A stretch of DNA of 64,000 nt from Lunularia cruciata (lineage: Eukaryota > Streptophyta > Marchantiopsida > Lunulariales > Lunulariaceae). Of the stretch, positions 32,761-44,201 are shown one piece after another. The position numbers and the translations under genes are program-made. The notes beneath the pieces are model-generated. The model saw nothing but the letters and a program-made list of their open reading frames with translations, made no database searches and was not told where the DNA came from. The first letter of the stretch is position 1. Each line of letters opens with the position of its first letter. The stretch covers positions 16,993,001-17,057,000 of the forward strand of contig OX419758.1 of NCBI GenBank assembly GCA_948567375.1. Reading direction: 5' to 3'.

Positions 32761-33710
32761 TCTTACATCAATTATAGAAAATACTTGGGAGCCAAATAGT
32801 GGACCCAAATTTACAAGAGGAGAAAGACAAAGAGTTTGGAGGTTCTTGAGGAGCTACACAAGTTGTTTTGCCTATCATATAAAGGATTTGAGTGCCCTAA
32901 AAGGACCTAGTATTTGGATGGAGTTGACTAGTGATACATCAGTTTTTTGACGTCCATACAAATATAGTGACATGGAGAAAGCATTGATCCAGAGCCAAAG
33001 TATAAACCTTTTTGAGGCTAGTTTGGTGGAGATTTCATATGGAGAGTATGTTTCAACTATAGTGATGCTAAGCAAGAAGGATATGCATGGAAACTATATA
33101 GATAGGTAGATATGTGAAGATTACCATCCTATCAACTACTAGACTAGGGCTGATTGGAATGTTATGCCTACATTGGAAGAGTTTTTGATGCAATTAGGCA
33201 TGCAAAAGTCATCAATACTTTGGATCTTTGAGCAAGATATTGTTAGTTGCTGATCAAGGATGAAGAAAAGTCTAAGATAGCATTTTGGGCTAAAGATTCC
33301 TCTTGCCAAGTTCCAAAGTGTCATGGACATGATCCTAGCAAGATTAGATTTTGCTTAGAGTTAAATTGATGACATTTTAGTCTATAAAACTATTGTGGAG
33401 GAGCATGAGAAGTAGTTATGGGAGGTGTTTGAGAGATTGAGATCTCATGAACTCAAATTACATCGTAGGAAGTGCATATTCTTGCATGAGTAGGTTGAAT
33501 ATTTGGGTCACACTATCTAAGTGGACTTGGTGTATGCATGTATTTATTGGCCTATGGATGCGAGTAGAGTGCAAACATTCTTTGGGTTTGCAAACTTACA
33601 TTTTCAATATGTCAAAGATATTTAGTGCCATTGCCAAGGCTTTGATGAAGCTGACCAAGCTTACATAGGAATGGTGTTGGGGAGATGAATATAAAAGAGC
33701 TCTCATAAAG
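32761..33710 (+). pseudogene. reverse transcriptase remnant
   Basis: It matches the first copy block by block: FRPYKYS-type sequence (the Arg codon here is intact), EYVSTIVMLSKKDMHGNY, then DDILVYKTI-like sequence (about 33365) with the YIDD start damaged, and KCIFLHE. Many stops. Confidence 0.85.
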
Positions 33711-34480
33711 CTCAAGGAGAGGTTGATAATTGTTCTTATTCTAAGAAGACAGATTGGAGGATAACCGTTCTAGGTTCATATTGATTGGAGTACATTGCAG
33801 CTTTGGGGCAATGCTCATCCAATAAGATGATGAGAGGAAGGAGTTTGTAGTAGTATATGCTAGTTGCTCCAATTATTAAGTAGAGGTAAAGTATAGTTTA
33901 TTTGAAGGAGAGTCATTGGCAATGGTGTGGGCAATAACACATTTTGGATGTTACCTATTTGGTAATCCCTTCATTTCATCATTGATCATCAATCACTAAA
34001 GTGGTTGATATAGTCAAACAAGCTTTCAAGGAAGCTTGCACAATAGGTTGATAGTTTAGATGAGCATGATTTCACAATTACCTATAGACCTAGAGTGGTG
34101 ACCTATAACCATGATGTAGATGAGTTGAGTAGAAAACTATATCCAAGCCAACAAAATCAGACTGTAGCACATTAGCATGGTAAGATAGATGAAGAGCCGG
34201 TACCATGTTGAGATATATTAACTTTTGATGTATATTTTCTAAGTTTTTGATGGTATCTCTCTCAATACAGGCAAGAGGTGTTGTTAAGGTCATAGATTCA
34301 AAGGGTGGAGATATTGATACAAATTAGCAAGACATTCATGATGATATCTTAGTGATAGATTATCTTTGTATTTGGTATTGTGAATGGCAAAATTGGTGCC
34401 AAGGAGAGAGATCATGTCTTTCAACAAGCCATGTAGTTTATATTGGAGTGAAAACACCTTCTTCATGTATGGGAAGATAG
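33711..34480 (+). pseudogene. RNase H remnant
   Basis: Readable blocks include the HIDWS context near 33778, EGESLAMVWA, and ITDHQSLKWL-like sequence near 33980, followed by a degraded tether. Orientation and order agree with the first copy. Confidence 0.75.
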
Positions 34481-35530
34481 TAAAGTGCAAGTAGTACCAT
34501 TTCTATCTTAGAGACCATAAATAGTATATCATGCTCATGAGGAGCTAAGATGTTTTGGAGTAAAGTGTACATATAGCTTTCTCTAGAGTCATTATTGGTA
34601 GCATGGTCTACCAACTAATGTACAACAATTTTTTACCAAATATGTGGTTTGTGACCAAGTTAGAATATCATTTAATGCTCCCATGACACAATTACACTCA
34701 TTGTATCATTAGGTTAGGTTATTATTGGAGTTCAGACTTTGTTGGACCTTTATTATTGATTATGAGACATTGTTAATATATTTTGTTTATGATGGAGCAC
34801 TTTACAAGTAGATTGAGCAAATTCTAGTTCCCAAGTCTAGTGAAAAGACAACTTACTCATTCTTATATCAAGTTCATAGTCCTTTTGGTGCATGAGTTGA
34901 GGTTTTGAATGATTAGAGTACAAAGTTCTTGGGAGAGTATTGTATGACAAGGCCTTGATTGATCACCATCTTGCCTCTCAAGATCATTCCAAGGAAAATG
35001 GCTTAGCAGAGAGAGTGGTTTAGATGATGAAGAGAGGATTGAGTAAGTACGGTTTGCAAAAAGGCTACTTAGGAGATTGGGATCTCCAATTGCCTTGGTT
35101 GGCTATGGGCTATTGATTCAACCTACAAGTCTCCTTAACATCCTTCTCTCTTTACTTTCTACTCTAATGGACAAGATCTAGATTTACCTATAGCTAATCC
35201 TTGTGATGCTATTGTAGTTTTGGACTTAGATGATCTAGATGTATGGGTGATTGCATGTTCTCAATGGGCATAGATCTTTCAAAGAATGATTTCAATGGCA
35301 TTTGAGAACATAGCAATTGCTTAGCATAGGGATACTTTACACTATGATACTATTCAAGGAGGAGGTTATATACTCTTGATTCATCAATTTCATATTGATG
35401 ATTATGTATATTTATAATAAATTGCACCAATGACACTTGATATGATTACATTATCTTGATAGTGCATGAGGTTTTGCCTTTTGGAGTCCTAATGTTAGAA
35501 GGATGTGATGTTGTTGTTTAGAAGGATCAT
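34481..35530 (+). pseudogene. integrase remnant
   Basis: HAHEELRCFGVK and FTKYVVCDQVR carry the zinc domain with one His and one Cys replaced. FVGPLLLI, WSTKFLGEY and ENGLAERVV mark the DDE core, the second Asp being lost. YGLQKGYLGDWDLQLPWLAMGY keeps Gln and Trp codons that are stops in the first copy. Confidence 0.85.
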
Positions 35531-35760
35531 GTGCATAATTTTGTGCCATGCCACCTCCCAAACATTGATGGCACTATGGACCCAAGCTTGACTATTATAC
35601 ATGCAAGCTTGAAATGTATGTTATATGGCTCTTTTTGTGGAGCTATTATTATGTTGGCGTGTGATAATTCTTTGAGAGCATGTTTAATTCCTCTCCTTGT
35701 GGTTGTTCCTCAAGGATAGTGGCTAGGTCCTTGATGTATTTGATCTATAGCTAGTTTATT
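35531..35760 (+). pseudogene. PHD finger remnant
   Basis: SLKCMLYGSF and IIMLACDNSLRA, then VVVPQG, TAG, WLGP, TGA, CI align with the PHD finger of the first copy. Several zinc ligands are lost (Cys to Tyr and Ser; the His region deleted), so it could not fold. Its presence shows that the PHD finger belongs to the family. Confidence 0.85.
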
Positions 35761-35913
35761 CTTTATGTGATATAAATTATAAGTAGGTGATTAGCAATAT
35801 GGCATATTAGCACCCCGGCCTCTTTATCTTTGTCCATCATAGGGCATATCACTTACTTGGAATAGATGACTATTTGGAGTTAGAGGGACCTAACCACAAA
35901 CTAGGAAGGCAAT

Positions 35914-36569
35914 TATGGCACTTTTGAATTAATGTATGAATTTTGTATGAGTTGTGCTTCTATAGTATATAATATTGATAGTGATATATGTTGTATAAAG
36001 ATGTATATATACATGATAGTTGTCATAATAGTTTCATTGTTGAAGTTAGTTTGCTCAAATCTGGAGTGATAGTCTTGGCTATTAGAGTTATATTAGTAGT
36101 TTCTCAAAGACTACTTAATGGTGGCTAAATTTTGTGTTAGGGCTATTGATCACTCTATGGGACCCATTGTCACTTGCACTACTTGCACCATCAAATGCAC
36201 CTTTGGTGGTATTATTAAAGTTGGAGATCCACATTGAGTAGAGGGGTATACCTTCAAAGTACAACTCTAAAGAGCTCACTTTTCTAATGTCAAAATTTCA
36301 AGCTCTTGGATATGGTGGATAGGGACTGGTAAGTGTCAATTAGAATCTTTTAGCTAGAGTAGGTATGGTTTGACTATAATTAATGTACATTATTGATAGA
36401 TTATTGAGTTGAGGATTGATTTTTTATCTAAGTTGAGTGTAATTTGAATGTGAATTGAATTGCTTAGTGTGGTACTTAACAATTTATATGTTTTCTGTAT
36501 GAATTGTGTTTCTACAGTGTATGATATGATGGTAATGTATGTTGTGTAGTAATTTATATATGCACAACA
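35914..36569 (+). repeat. 3' LTR region of the second copy, repeat-core-repeat
   Basis: TATGGCACTTTTG (35914) to about 36018 matches the 104-bp repeat of the first copy. The LTR core follows to about 36460. A second repeat, TGTGGTACTTAAC to GCACAACA, lies at 36468-36569. The arrangement equals that at 254-915. A purine-rich AGGAAGGCAA just before 35914 is a possible polypurine tract. Confidence 0.75.
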
Positions 36570-36689
36570 TACTCTATCATGATGAATTGATTTGAAGATT
36601 CTTCTTGAATCTCTCATAATAACAACAATTATGATAATGTCAACTGACTCAAAATTTTAAATCAATTTTAGGATTGCCTTACAATAGTC

Positions 36690-38500
36690 TCTTGTTTGAG
36701 TTGGTAAAAGGTCACTATGTATTACAAAACAAGGAATAAAACAATTTTTGTTTCAAGGAAAACCTTCTATTTTGTGAGAATCTGATCTATGTTCCAACCA
36801 AGGTTATCTACAACTTGTGTAGTTTGAAGAGGCCCATGACTTTCCAATCATTGGTCATATGGACGTGGACAAGACCTTGGGTGCCCTATAACATCATTAG
36901 TGGTGGCACAACAAGGCACAAGAGGTTTCAAAGTTTGTTTGATCTTGTGAAAGTTGCATTGAAACAAAACCAATAACCAAAAGCCAAGTGGACTCTTTCA
37001 ACCACTACCAATTCCATCTAGACCTCATCACATCCTTGCCAAAGGTGGACTAGGGCCATAAAACTATTGTATTGCTTATTGATCATTTCAAAAATTAGAT
37101 TCATTCGGCTCCTTTCATGGATACAATGGATGCTCCAACATTAGCCCAGATCTACTTTGACATTGTCTTTACTTGTAAATTTTGGAAAAAAATTTGAAAC
37201 TCCTTGGTACAAAGCTTATATTTTTTATAGTTTATCATCCTCAAATTGATGGACAAATAGATAGCAAAAATTGCACTTTGGAGGAGATGCTACATGGCTT
37301 TGTCAACATTCCCTACATCTTAGACCTCATCACCTCCTTGCCAAAGATGAACTAGGGCCATACAACCATAGTAGTGTTAGTTGATAAGCTTAGCAAGCAT
37401 ATTCATTTGGCTCCCATCATGGATACAATTGATGCTCTAATATTAGCCTAGATCTACTTTGACATTATCTTCAAGACCATAAGATTCCAATGGTTCTCAT
37501 CTCTGATCAAGATCCTTGCTTTATTGGTAAATTTTGGCAAGCACTTTTTAAACTCCTTGGTATCAAGCTTGGATTGTCTATAACTTATCATCCTCAAACT
37601 AATGGAAAAATAGACCTAGCAAATTGCACTTTGGAGGAGATGCTACATCCTTTGTCAACATTTGCCATATCTTAGACTTCATCATATCTCTACCAAAGAT
37701 GAACTAGGGCCATATAACCATCATAGTGTTTTTTGACAAGCTCAATAAGAAGATTCATTTGGCTTCTACCATTGGATACAATTGATGTTCCAACATAAGC
37801 CTAGATCTACTTTGACACTATCTTCAAGCACCATGAGATGCTAAGGGTTCTCAAATCTGATCAAAATCCTTGCTTTATTGGTAAAGTTTGGCAAGCACTT
37901 TTTTAACTCCTTAGTACCAAGCTTGCATTTTCTATAGCTTATCATCATCAAACTAATGGACAAATAGACCAATAAAATCACACTTTGGAGAAGATGCTAC
38001 ATGCCTTTGTCAACATTAACCATACTGATTGGGATATTTGTCTTATAGCTACCAATTTTTCCTATAATAATTCCAAGCATGCAAGTACTACCTTCTTTCC
38101 TTTTCTCCTTATTATGGGCAAGATCTTGTTCCAGATTCTCTTCTTGCTCCTCTACCATCTCAAGTCCTGCATAATTCCACCTTCTTGTCCATGTTATTTA
38201 AATCCCTCCACCAAGCCAAGTCTCATCTTTTTGGTGCTGAAAATCTACAAAAGCATTATGTTGATAAATATCATTGTAATCTTACCTTTCACTATGTGAT
38301 GAGGTCATGCTTTTGTCCAATAACCTTCCTCTTCCACTTGATACACAAGACCGTAAACTTACTCCCAATTGGATGGGTCCATTTGAGATTATTTTTATCA
38401 TTTCTCCCATTGCCTACTATCTTGCTTTCCCTAGTCATATGCAGATCTATCCAAACTATAAATGCCATCCGGACCACATGAGATAAATTGGTGGAGTTGA
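36690..38500 (+). pseudogene. gypsy pol fragment (integrase) with a triplicated core
   Basis: This is a 5'-truncated, heavily decayed gypsy pol end of the same family as the element at 38560-42588. Shared blocks are HDFPIIGHMDVDKTLG, DLITSLPK, a LAPIMDTIDA-type strand and a C-terminal KSHLFGAENLQKHYVDKY region. Its integrase core is present three times in tandem. No LTR of its own was found. Confidence 0.82.
37019..38024 (+). repeat. tandem triplication of an integrase-core segment
   Basis: Units start TAGACCTCATCA (37019), TAGACCTCATCA (37321) and TAGACTTCATCA (37673), so periods are 302 and 352 bp; the first has about 50 bp deleted. Each runs from the DLITSLPK block to the TLEEMLH block. 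The units have diverged from each other almost as much as from the related element downstream. Confidence 0.9.
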
Positions 38501-38559
38501 AGCAAATTGGCTTGGTAAGGAGAAATATCAGACAATTTTAGAACATCATCATGCTAATT

Positions 38560-38990
38560 CCATATATACAATAAGGTGAAATTTTGAATCAATTTTTGCG
38601 GAAATTGAAATCACAAACCAAATTGGAGGTGACCATGCGAGAACCACAAAATGTGGAAGATGTCATGAAATTGGCTGAGTGCTTTGATTCATTGGTTGCA
38701 AAAACTTGGTCTTGACCTTGATCTACACAAAGCCTACCAATACACTACGTATGGGTGGAGGAAACGGCACCATTAGAGATTGATGCTATCAAATGGAGAC
38801 CACTTGGTACAACGGATAGAGAAATATTGTGATGAAATGGAGGTTGCTTTTATTATCGCCAAGTTGGACATTGCATTGTTGAATGTCCACTTAGGAATGG
38901 GTGACCACAAGTCGTCGCTCAAATGGAGTTTGTAGAACAGAATGATTAGGGAAATAAGGAATCCCATTAGGAGATTTTGAGCCACCTATT
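38560..38990 (+). pseudogene. gag C-terminal remnant with zinc knuckle
   Basis: Near 38845-38895 the frame gives CFYYRQVGHCIVECP, a CCHC knuckle whose second Cys has become Tyr (TGT to TAT). Upstream REPQNVEDVMKLAE is typical of gag before the knuckle. It starts a gag-pol order that continues to 42588. Confidence 0.7.
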
Positions 38991-38996
38991 GGGAGC

Positions 38997-39413
38997 TTGA
39001 TTAGTTCCAATGGGATTGAAGGCTTAACTTATGCAAGTTTGCTTCACTTGCAAGGTACAATATCTAATCGGGGTTGTAAGATTTTGGTTGATATTGGAAG
39101 TTTAGAGAATAATAGGTCTATACAAGTAGCAAAGGAATTGGGTATTCCTATCAAACCGGTGATTGGAAGTAGATTGATGATGGTGGATGGTAGAAAAGGT
39201 TTTGCATTCCGTACCTCACACCCTATTACCTTTAAGATTGGGAAGGAGTATTTGGAGTGTATGAGGTTCGTAGTGGCACCTCTACACTATGATATCATTT
39301 TAGGACTACCTTGGCTTCAACATCATAAAGTTCAATTTGATTGGACCCGACGACATTTCAAGTACAACACCAAAGTAGGAATTTTGATTAGGTTGTCAGG
39401 CACCTCTAGGTAA
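38997..39413 (+). pseudogene. retroelement aspartic protease
   Basis: A 138-codon open frame with ILVDIGSLENN (active-site DIGS in place of DSGA or DSGS), a VDGRKGFAF strand and the ending DIILGLPWLQHHKVQFDW, the standard gypsy protease close. It follows the zinc knuckle and precedes the RT. Confidence 0.85.
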
Positions 39414-39749
39414 GACATCTAAGAATAGTCAGTCCCAGGATAGGAAGTTTGTTTGGAAGGTACCCATAGAGCATACCTTGAAAGGAGAGGAGTCCCAAGA
39501 TGGGAAGTTTGCCAAAAAGGCAACCAAGGAGCAAGCTTTGCAGAGAGATGAGTCCCTAGATGGGATTTTTGTTAGTGAAGTAGCCATAGAGCAAGCTTTG
39601 GAGGAAGATAAGTATATTTTTTGGGTGCAAATCAAGCTAAATGCATAGGAAAATCTGAGGGAAAAGAGCCTCATCAAGCAATGGTTAATTAGATAGTTCA
39701 GGAGTTTACATACGTGTTTTTGAATGATCTGATGAATTACCCTTTGATC

Positions 39750-40610
39750 GTGGTATTCCCTTCAAGATTAAGTTATTGCCACGGAGTACTCTAGTGATTA
39801 GACCAATATATTGACTCTCACCAAAGGAGTTGGAGGAGTTACAAATAACACTTACAAAGTTGTTGGAGAAGGACTTCATACAACAGAGTACCTTACCTTG
39901 GGGAGCACTGGTACTATTTGTTCCAAAGAAAGATGGAGAACTTTGTTTTTGTATTGATTATTGTGGGCTCAATAAGCAAAAAATGAAGAATGCCTATCCC
40001 TTGCCTTGGATTGATGACTTTCTTGATCAATTAACTGGAGCACAACACTTTTCCAAGTTGGATCTTCACAATGGCTATTGGCAAATCCCCATTGATAGAA
40101 AGGATGTGCAAAAGATTGCCTTTCACACAAGGTATAAGCATTTTGAGTGGAGAATTCTACCTTTCAGGCTCATTAATGCTCCAAGAGTCTTCATGGATCA
40201 GATGCATTGGGTGTTGGACGGACTATTAAATTGGTACGTGGTGGTGTTCTTGGATGATATGTTAATTTGTAGCAAGACAAAGGCTGAACACATGAATCAT
40301 GTGTAGAAGTCCTAAGACGACTACGAAAATGGAAATTTTACTACAAGAAGTTGAAGTGTGCCTTTTGGCAAAAGGAAGTTACCTTCTTGGGTCACAAGAT
40401 CTCATCGGAGGAGATCAAGATGGAAGAGGAGAAAATCAAGGCCATTACTGATTGGCCTACTCCAAAGGATGCTAGAGAAGTATGGGCATTTAATGCGTTG
40501 GCCAATTTTCATTGACGGTTCATCCACTATTATGCTCATGTGGCTACACCATTGATTGACCTCTTGGGGAAGGACTTGAGCTTCTAGTGGACCACCAAGC
40601 ACAAAGAAGC
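39750..40610 (+). pseudogene. reverse transcriptase of the 38.6-42.6 kb gypsy element
   Basis: An open frame at 39830-40306 covers RT: LLEKDFIQQST, WGALVLFVPKKDGELCFCIDY, FSKLDLHNGYWQI, LPFRLINAPRVFM and the catalytic VVFLDDMLI. The thumb FHRRFIHYYA-type block lies beyond a stop. This is standard plant Ty3/gypsy RT. Confidence 0.92.
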
Positions 40611-41060
40611 ATTCCAAAAGTTGAAACATATGGTGTCTTCAAGACCCATTCTTCAACCGTATGATCCTCAACTACCCTATATGGTTGATTTTAATGCTTT
40701 TAACTTTGCAATTGGAGCCATATTGCAATATGGCTCCAATTCCCAGATGGACTACATCCCATCGCCTTTGTGTCTCACCGACTCAACACAGTTGAAAGAA
40801 ACTACTCTGCTCAAGATCAAGAACAACTTGCAATGGTATATCACACCAAGGTATGGAAGCATTACCTGTTAGGGAAACAAGTGATCATGCAAATTGATCA
40901 CAAACCATTGTTGCACACCTTACACTTGGAGCACATAAAGAGTCAACATCATTGATGGGAGGAACAACTCCAATTGTTTGACATCAAACTTGAGTACAAA
41001 CTAGGTCAATTCCATGTCATCCCTGATGCCTTATCCCGGCAACCTAATTTGAAGTCTCTT
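40611..41060 (+). pseudogene. RNase H of the same element
   Basis: YMVDFNAFNFAIGAILQ (catalytic Asp kept), ERNYSAQDQEQLAMVY in a shifted frame, MQIDHKPLLHTL and VIPDALSRQP, the normal ending of gypsy RNase H. Confidence 0.88.
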
Positions 41061-41159
41061 CCTCTCATCACGGCAACAATTACAACGGTGTCAATTGACT
41101 CTAAGGTCCAAAACAAGTTTTGGTTAGCTCTACAACAAGATCTCTTCTTCCAATGGTAC

Positions 41160-42365
41160 ATGGTCATCTTATAGTATGCGATAAGGAGTAAAACATCTTC
41201 TCCTTCAAGGAAGTCCTTTTATTCCATGAGGACTAGATCTATATTCTAGCCAAAGGTGATCTCCCAACTTATACGCCTTCAAGAAGCCCATGATTTACCA
41301 ATAATTGGTCACATGGATGTGGACAAGATCTTGGGTACCTTCCAATGCCGATGGTGGTGGCCCAATATGACACGAGATATTCAAGACTTTGTTTGATCAT
41401 GTGAGAGCTGCCAACATAACAAGGCCAACAACCATAAGCCAAGTGGACTCCATCAACCACTCCCCATTCTATCCACTTGATGGGAGCACATGAGCTTGGA
41501 TCTCATCACATCCTTACCCAAGACAAAGCAAGGACATACAACAATCATGGTGTTTGTGGATAAGCTTAGTAAGAAAATCCATTTAGCACCAACTTGTGAT
41601 ACCGTGTATGCTCCAACCTTAATGCAAATGTACATTGACAATGTCTTCAAGCATCAGGAGATGCCACATGTACTCATCTATGACCGTGATCCTTGATTCA
41701 CCAGAAAGTTTTGGCAAACACTCTTTTAGATACTCGAGACCAAGCTTGCTTTGTACAAAGCCTATAATCCTCAAACTAATGATCAAACAGAATGTGAAAA
41801 TTGTACCTTGGATGATATACTGTGTGCCTTTGTCAATATCCACCATACCAATTGGGATGAATGTCTTGCAACTATAGAATTTGCCTACAACAATTCCAAA
41901 CAAACAAGCATCAAATTTTCTTTTTTCTTTCTCAATTTTGGCCAAGATCCGCTTGTCTCAGATTCTCTTCTTGCTCCTCCTCCATCTCAAGTCCCTCATA
42001 CTACAACCTTCTTGACCACCATCTCTAAATCTCTCCAACAAGCCAAATCTCACCTCCTTGTTGCTCAGAATTATCAAAAACAATATGTGGACCACAATCA
42101 TTGTGATCTCACCTTTGAAGTTGGCAATAAAGTTATGATATCCTCTAGTAATCTACCCCTCCCACTTGATACCCAAGTTTGTAAACTTGCCCTTTATTGG
42201 ATAAGACACTTTGATTTCACTCAAATTGTCTTCCCTATTGCTTATCTACTTGCCTTGCCTTGTCATATGCGCATCCATCATGTCTTTCATGTTTCCAAGT
42301 TAAAACCCTTTGTTCCTAACCCTCTTCTTTTTTCTCTTGAGTCCAATCCCCCTCTTCCTCCTGTC
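41160..42365 (+). pseudogene. integrase of the same element
   Basis: GHMDVDK and CESCQHNKA give the zinc domain. SLDLITSLPKTKQGHTTI carries the first Asp, LIYDRDP the second, and NPQTNDQTECENCTL the Glu region. YNNSKQTS and the C-terminal GNKVMISSSNLPLP block follow. Stops and one shift break it. It is the intact form of the segment triplicated at 37019-38024. Confidence 0.9.
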
Positions 42366-42588
42366 CCTATCAATGATCATGAGGAGTACAAAGTTGATCA
42401 TGTCCTTGTGCGTCCCACATTCAATGAGGACGCCTATAACATACAGAGTACAAGGTCCTTTGGAAATGATATCCCCTTCATGATGCCAAATAGGAACCTC
42501 TTTCTCACCTCCTGAATGCACAAACAGCCAACTAGGAGTTTGAAGCTTCAATGGCGACAAGGACGTCATCAACTAGCGGTGGGAGAAT
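42366..42588 (+). pseudogene. chromodomain remnant
   Basis: DHEEYKVDHVL and, after a frame change, YKVLWK, stop, YPLHDAK, stop, EPLSHLLNA. The two stops fall on the Gly of WKGYP and on the Trp of WEP, each one G-to-A change from a sense codon. This marks the element as a chromovirus. Confidence 0.78.
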
Positions 42589-43075
42589 ATGTAAAAATAT
42601 GAAGTTTAGCGACGTGGTTAGTAAGGCTAATGAAGTAAAGAATAAGCCAAATTAGCCCAAAATATTCCAAAAGTATCTAGGAAGCTTCTTGGAAAGCTTC
42701 ACGACTAGCTTAATTTGCACCCCAAGCAAATAGCTTCTAGCTAGCTTAGATTGCACGCCAAGTAGATAGCTTCCAGAAGGAAGTTTCTTGAGAAGCTTCT
42801 TGGTTAACTTGGCTTGCACTCTAAGAAAGCGGCTCAAGGAAGCTTCTTGAGAAGCTTCTCCTGGGCCTTGTATGCTATCTATAAACACCAAAGCCAAAGC
42901 TCATGCTAGGCATTTAGATTTTTCCCTCATTCAAGTGTCCCAATAAGAGCTTTTATTCTCCTATTTGTTTCCTCGGTCCAACACTTTTACATGAGGAGTG
43001 TGAGAGCAACCACCAAAAGCATGTTTACAAGTTTAGATTCATCTTGGGAATATGGAGAGTCACAAAGAGTAGAAA
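42589..43075 (+). other. probable LTR of the preceding element, end not located
   Basis: Just after the chromodomain, GGTGGGAGAATA (purine-rich) is followed by TGTAAAAATATGAAG, a plausible polypurine tract and LTR start. Inside are repeated AAGCTTCTTGAGAAGCTTCT-like blocks (42680-42870). A TG...CA end and a partner LTR were not found. Confidence 0.4.
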
Positions 43076-43507
43076 TTGAGGCTATGCAATGTTCTCCAAG
43101 GGTTTGAGGTGATTATAGAGGTGGATTTGAGGAAAAGAGAGTTTAGATTAGAATTTGAAGAGAGTGTTGAGAAGATCCAAAAACATACACTACTTGGAGA
43201 AAAGAAAGATTTTAAGTGCTTTTTATGTGGAGAGAAGAGACATCAGGCAAGCTCATGTCCATTGACCATTGAGAGCAAGAGATTGAGGAAAAAGAGAGGC
43301 TTACTTGACTTGGGATTGCATGTTGGACCTTCTTCACCAAGATTGGGAGGGAGGAGATCTAAGACCAAGGAGTTGTGTGAGGTTTATGGAGTGGAAAGAT
43401 TAATAAAAGGACATGAGTGTAGTGGAGTAACAACACTTTTGGAGACTTTAGTGAAGGATCTTGGAAAAAGTCTTTGTACAGATATAGAGAAAGTATCACC
43501 TTCATGA
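43076..43507 (+). CDS. 143-residue zinc-knuckle protein, transposon-derived or small gene
   Basis: An uninterrupted frame from ATG to TGA, unusual in this decayed stretch. Residues 48-61 (CFLCGEKRHQASSC) form a perfect CX2CX4HX4C zinc knuckle, so it probably binds RNA or single-stranded DNA. The rest is basic and helical with no known fold. It lies between a probable LTR and the gag of the next gypsy element, so it may be an accessory ORF of either or a nucleocapsid fragment. Confidence 0.4.
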   Translation: MRLCNVLQGFEVIIEVDLRKREFRLEFEESVEKIQKHTLLGEKKDFKCFLCGEKRHQASSCPLTIESKRLRKKRGLLDLGLHVGPSSPRLGGRRSKTKELCEVYGVERLIKGHECSGVTTLLETLVKDLGKSLCTDIEKVSPS

Positions 43508-43702
43508 ACTAGTTCTCAAAATTAATGATGAAAATAATCTTTCAACTTATAGATTAACTAACTATCCATGAGGGTTCAATTAAGATGCACTCTAGGATTT
43601 GATGTTATAGAAATCTTGGAGTAACCTGAAACTTTTGTGTTTCCTATGGCGGATTACTCTCAAATAGTGTTAGTAATGTAAATACTCTATTAGTTATAGG
43701 GT

Positions 43703-43737
43703 GAGAGAAAAGAAAAGAAAAGAAAAGAAAAGAAAAA
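43703..43737. repeat. GAAAA microsatellite
   Basis: Six or so GAAAA units just before the gag of the next element. Confidence 0.93.
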
Positions 43738-43768
43738 TATTGAAAGACAAGAGAAAGATAGTGAGAAG

Positions 43769-44200
43769 TTAAGATGGGAAACTTCCGGTTTTCTTTGGCA
43801 AGGATGAAGAAGATGTGGAGGTCTTTGTGAGAGACTTCAAGAGAGCTTGCATAGAAAAAAATGAGAGGAGGAAGAATGAGTGGGTCTCATTATTACCAGA
43901 TTTCTTTGAGGATGCAACACTTACATGGTATGAGTCAAAATACCAAAAGAGAGAAAGCAATGATGGGCAAGAAGAGTCTTGAGAGAGTTTGACTTTAGCA
44001 CTCATTGAGAACTTCCATCCATATGGAAGTTATGAAAGATTGATGTGTGAGGTTACCTTCCTCAAACAAAGAGAATGAGATAAACTGTTTTGGTTGTGGA
44101 GGAAGAGGTCAAATTCAAAGGAATTGCCCAAATTCCACTTACCATGGAGGAAGGGATTATGAGGGAGCCAATAGGAGGAAGAGGGAGGTAGTGAAACCCA
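43769..44200 (+). pseudogene. gag of the split gypsy element
   Basis: KLPVFFGKDEEDVEVFVRDF and WVSLLPDFFEDATLTWYE are typical of the plant retrotransposon gag domain. Near 44090-44140 CFGCGGRGQIQRNC is a zinc knuckle whose His has become Gln. Stops include one at 43979. Confidence 0.8.
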
Positions 44201-44201
44201 A

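Larger units (their letters stand above)
28350..36569 (+). mobile_element. second, heavily decayed copy of the methyltransferase/PHD gypsy element
   Basis: The copy runs on the plus strand in the same order as the 254-10149 element: gag-protease linker, protease, methyltransferase, linker, RT, RNase H, integrase, PHD and 3' LTR region. The 5' part (LTR, leader, most of gag) is missing. Alignment by eye is continuous except for a 2.17-kb insertion at 30011-32183. Stops are many and mostly at former CAG, CAA, CGA or TGG codons. The decay is much greater than in the first copy, so the family has been in the genome for some time. Confidence 0.92.

Noticed and set aside
38185-38481. 98-codon open frame as a separate gene
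   Set aside because: It matches the decayed C-terminal part of a gypsy integrase in another frame and has no independent support.
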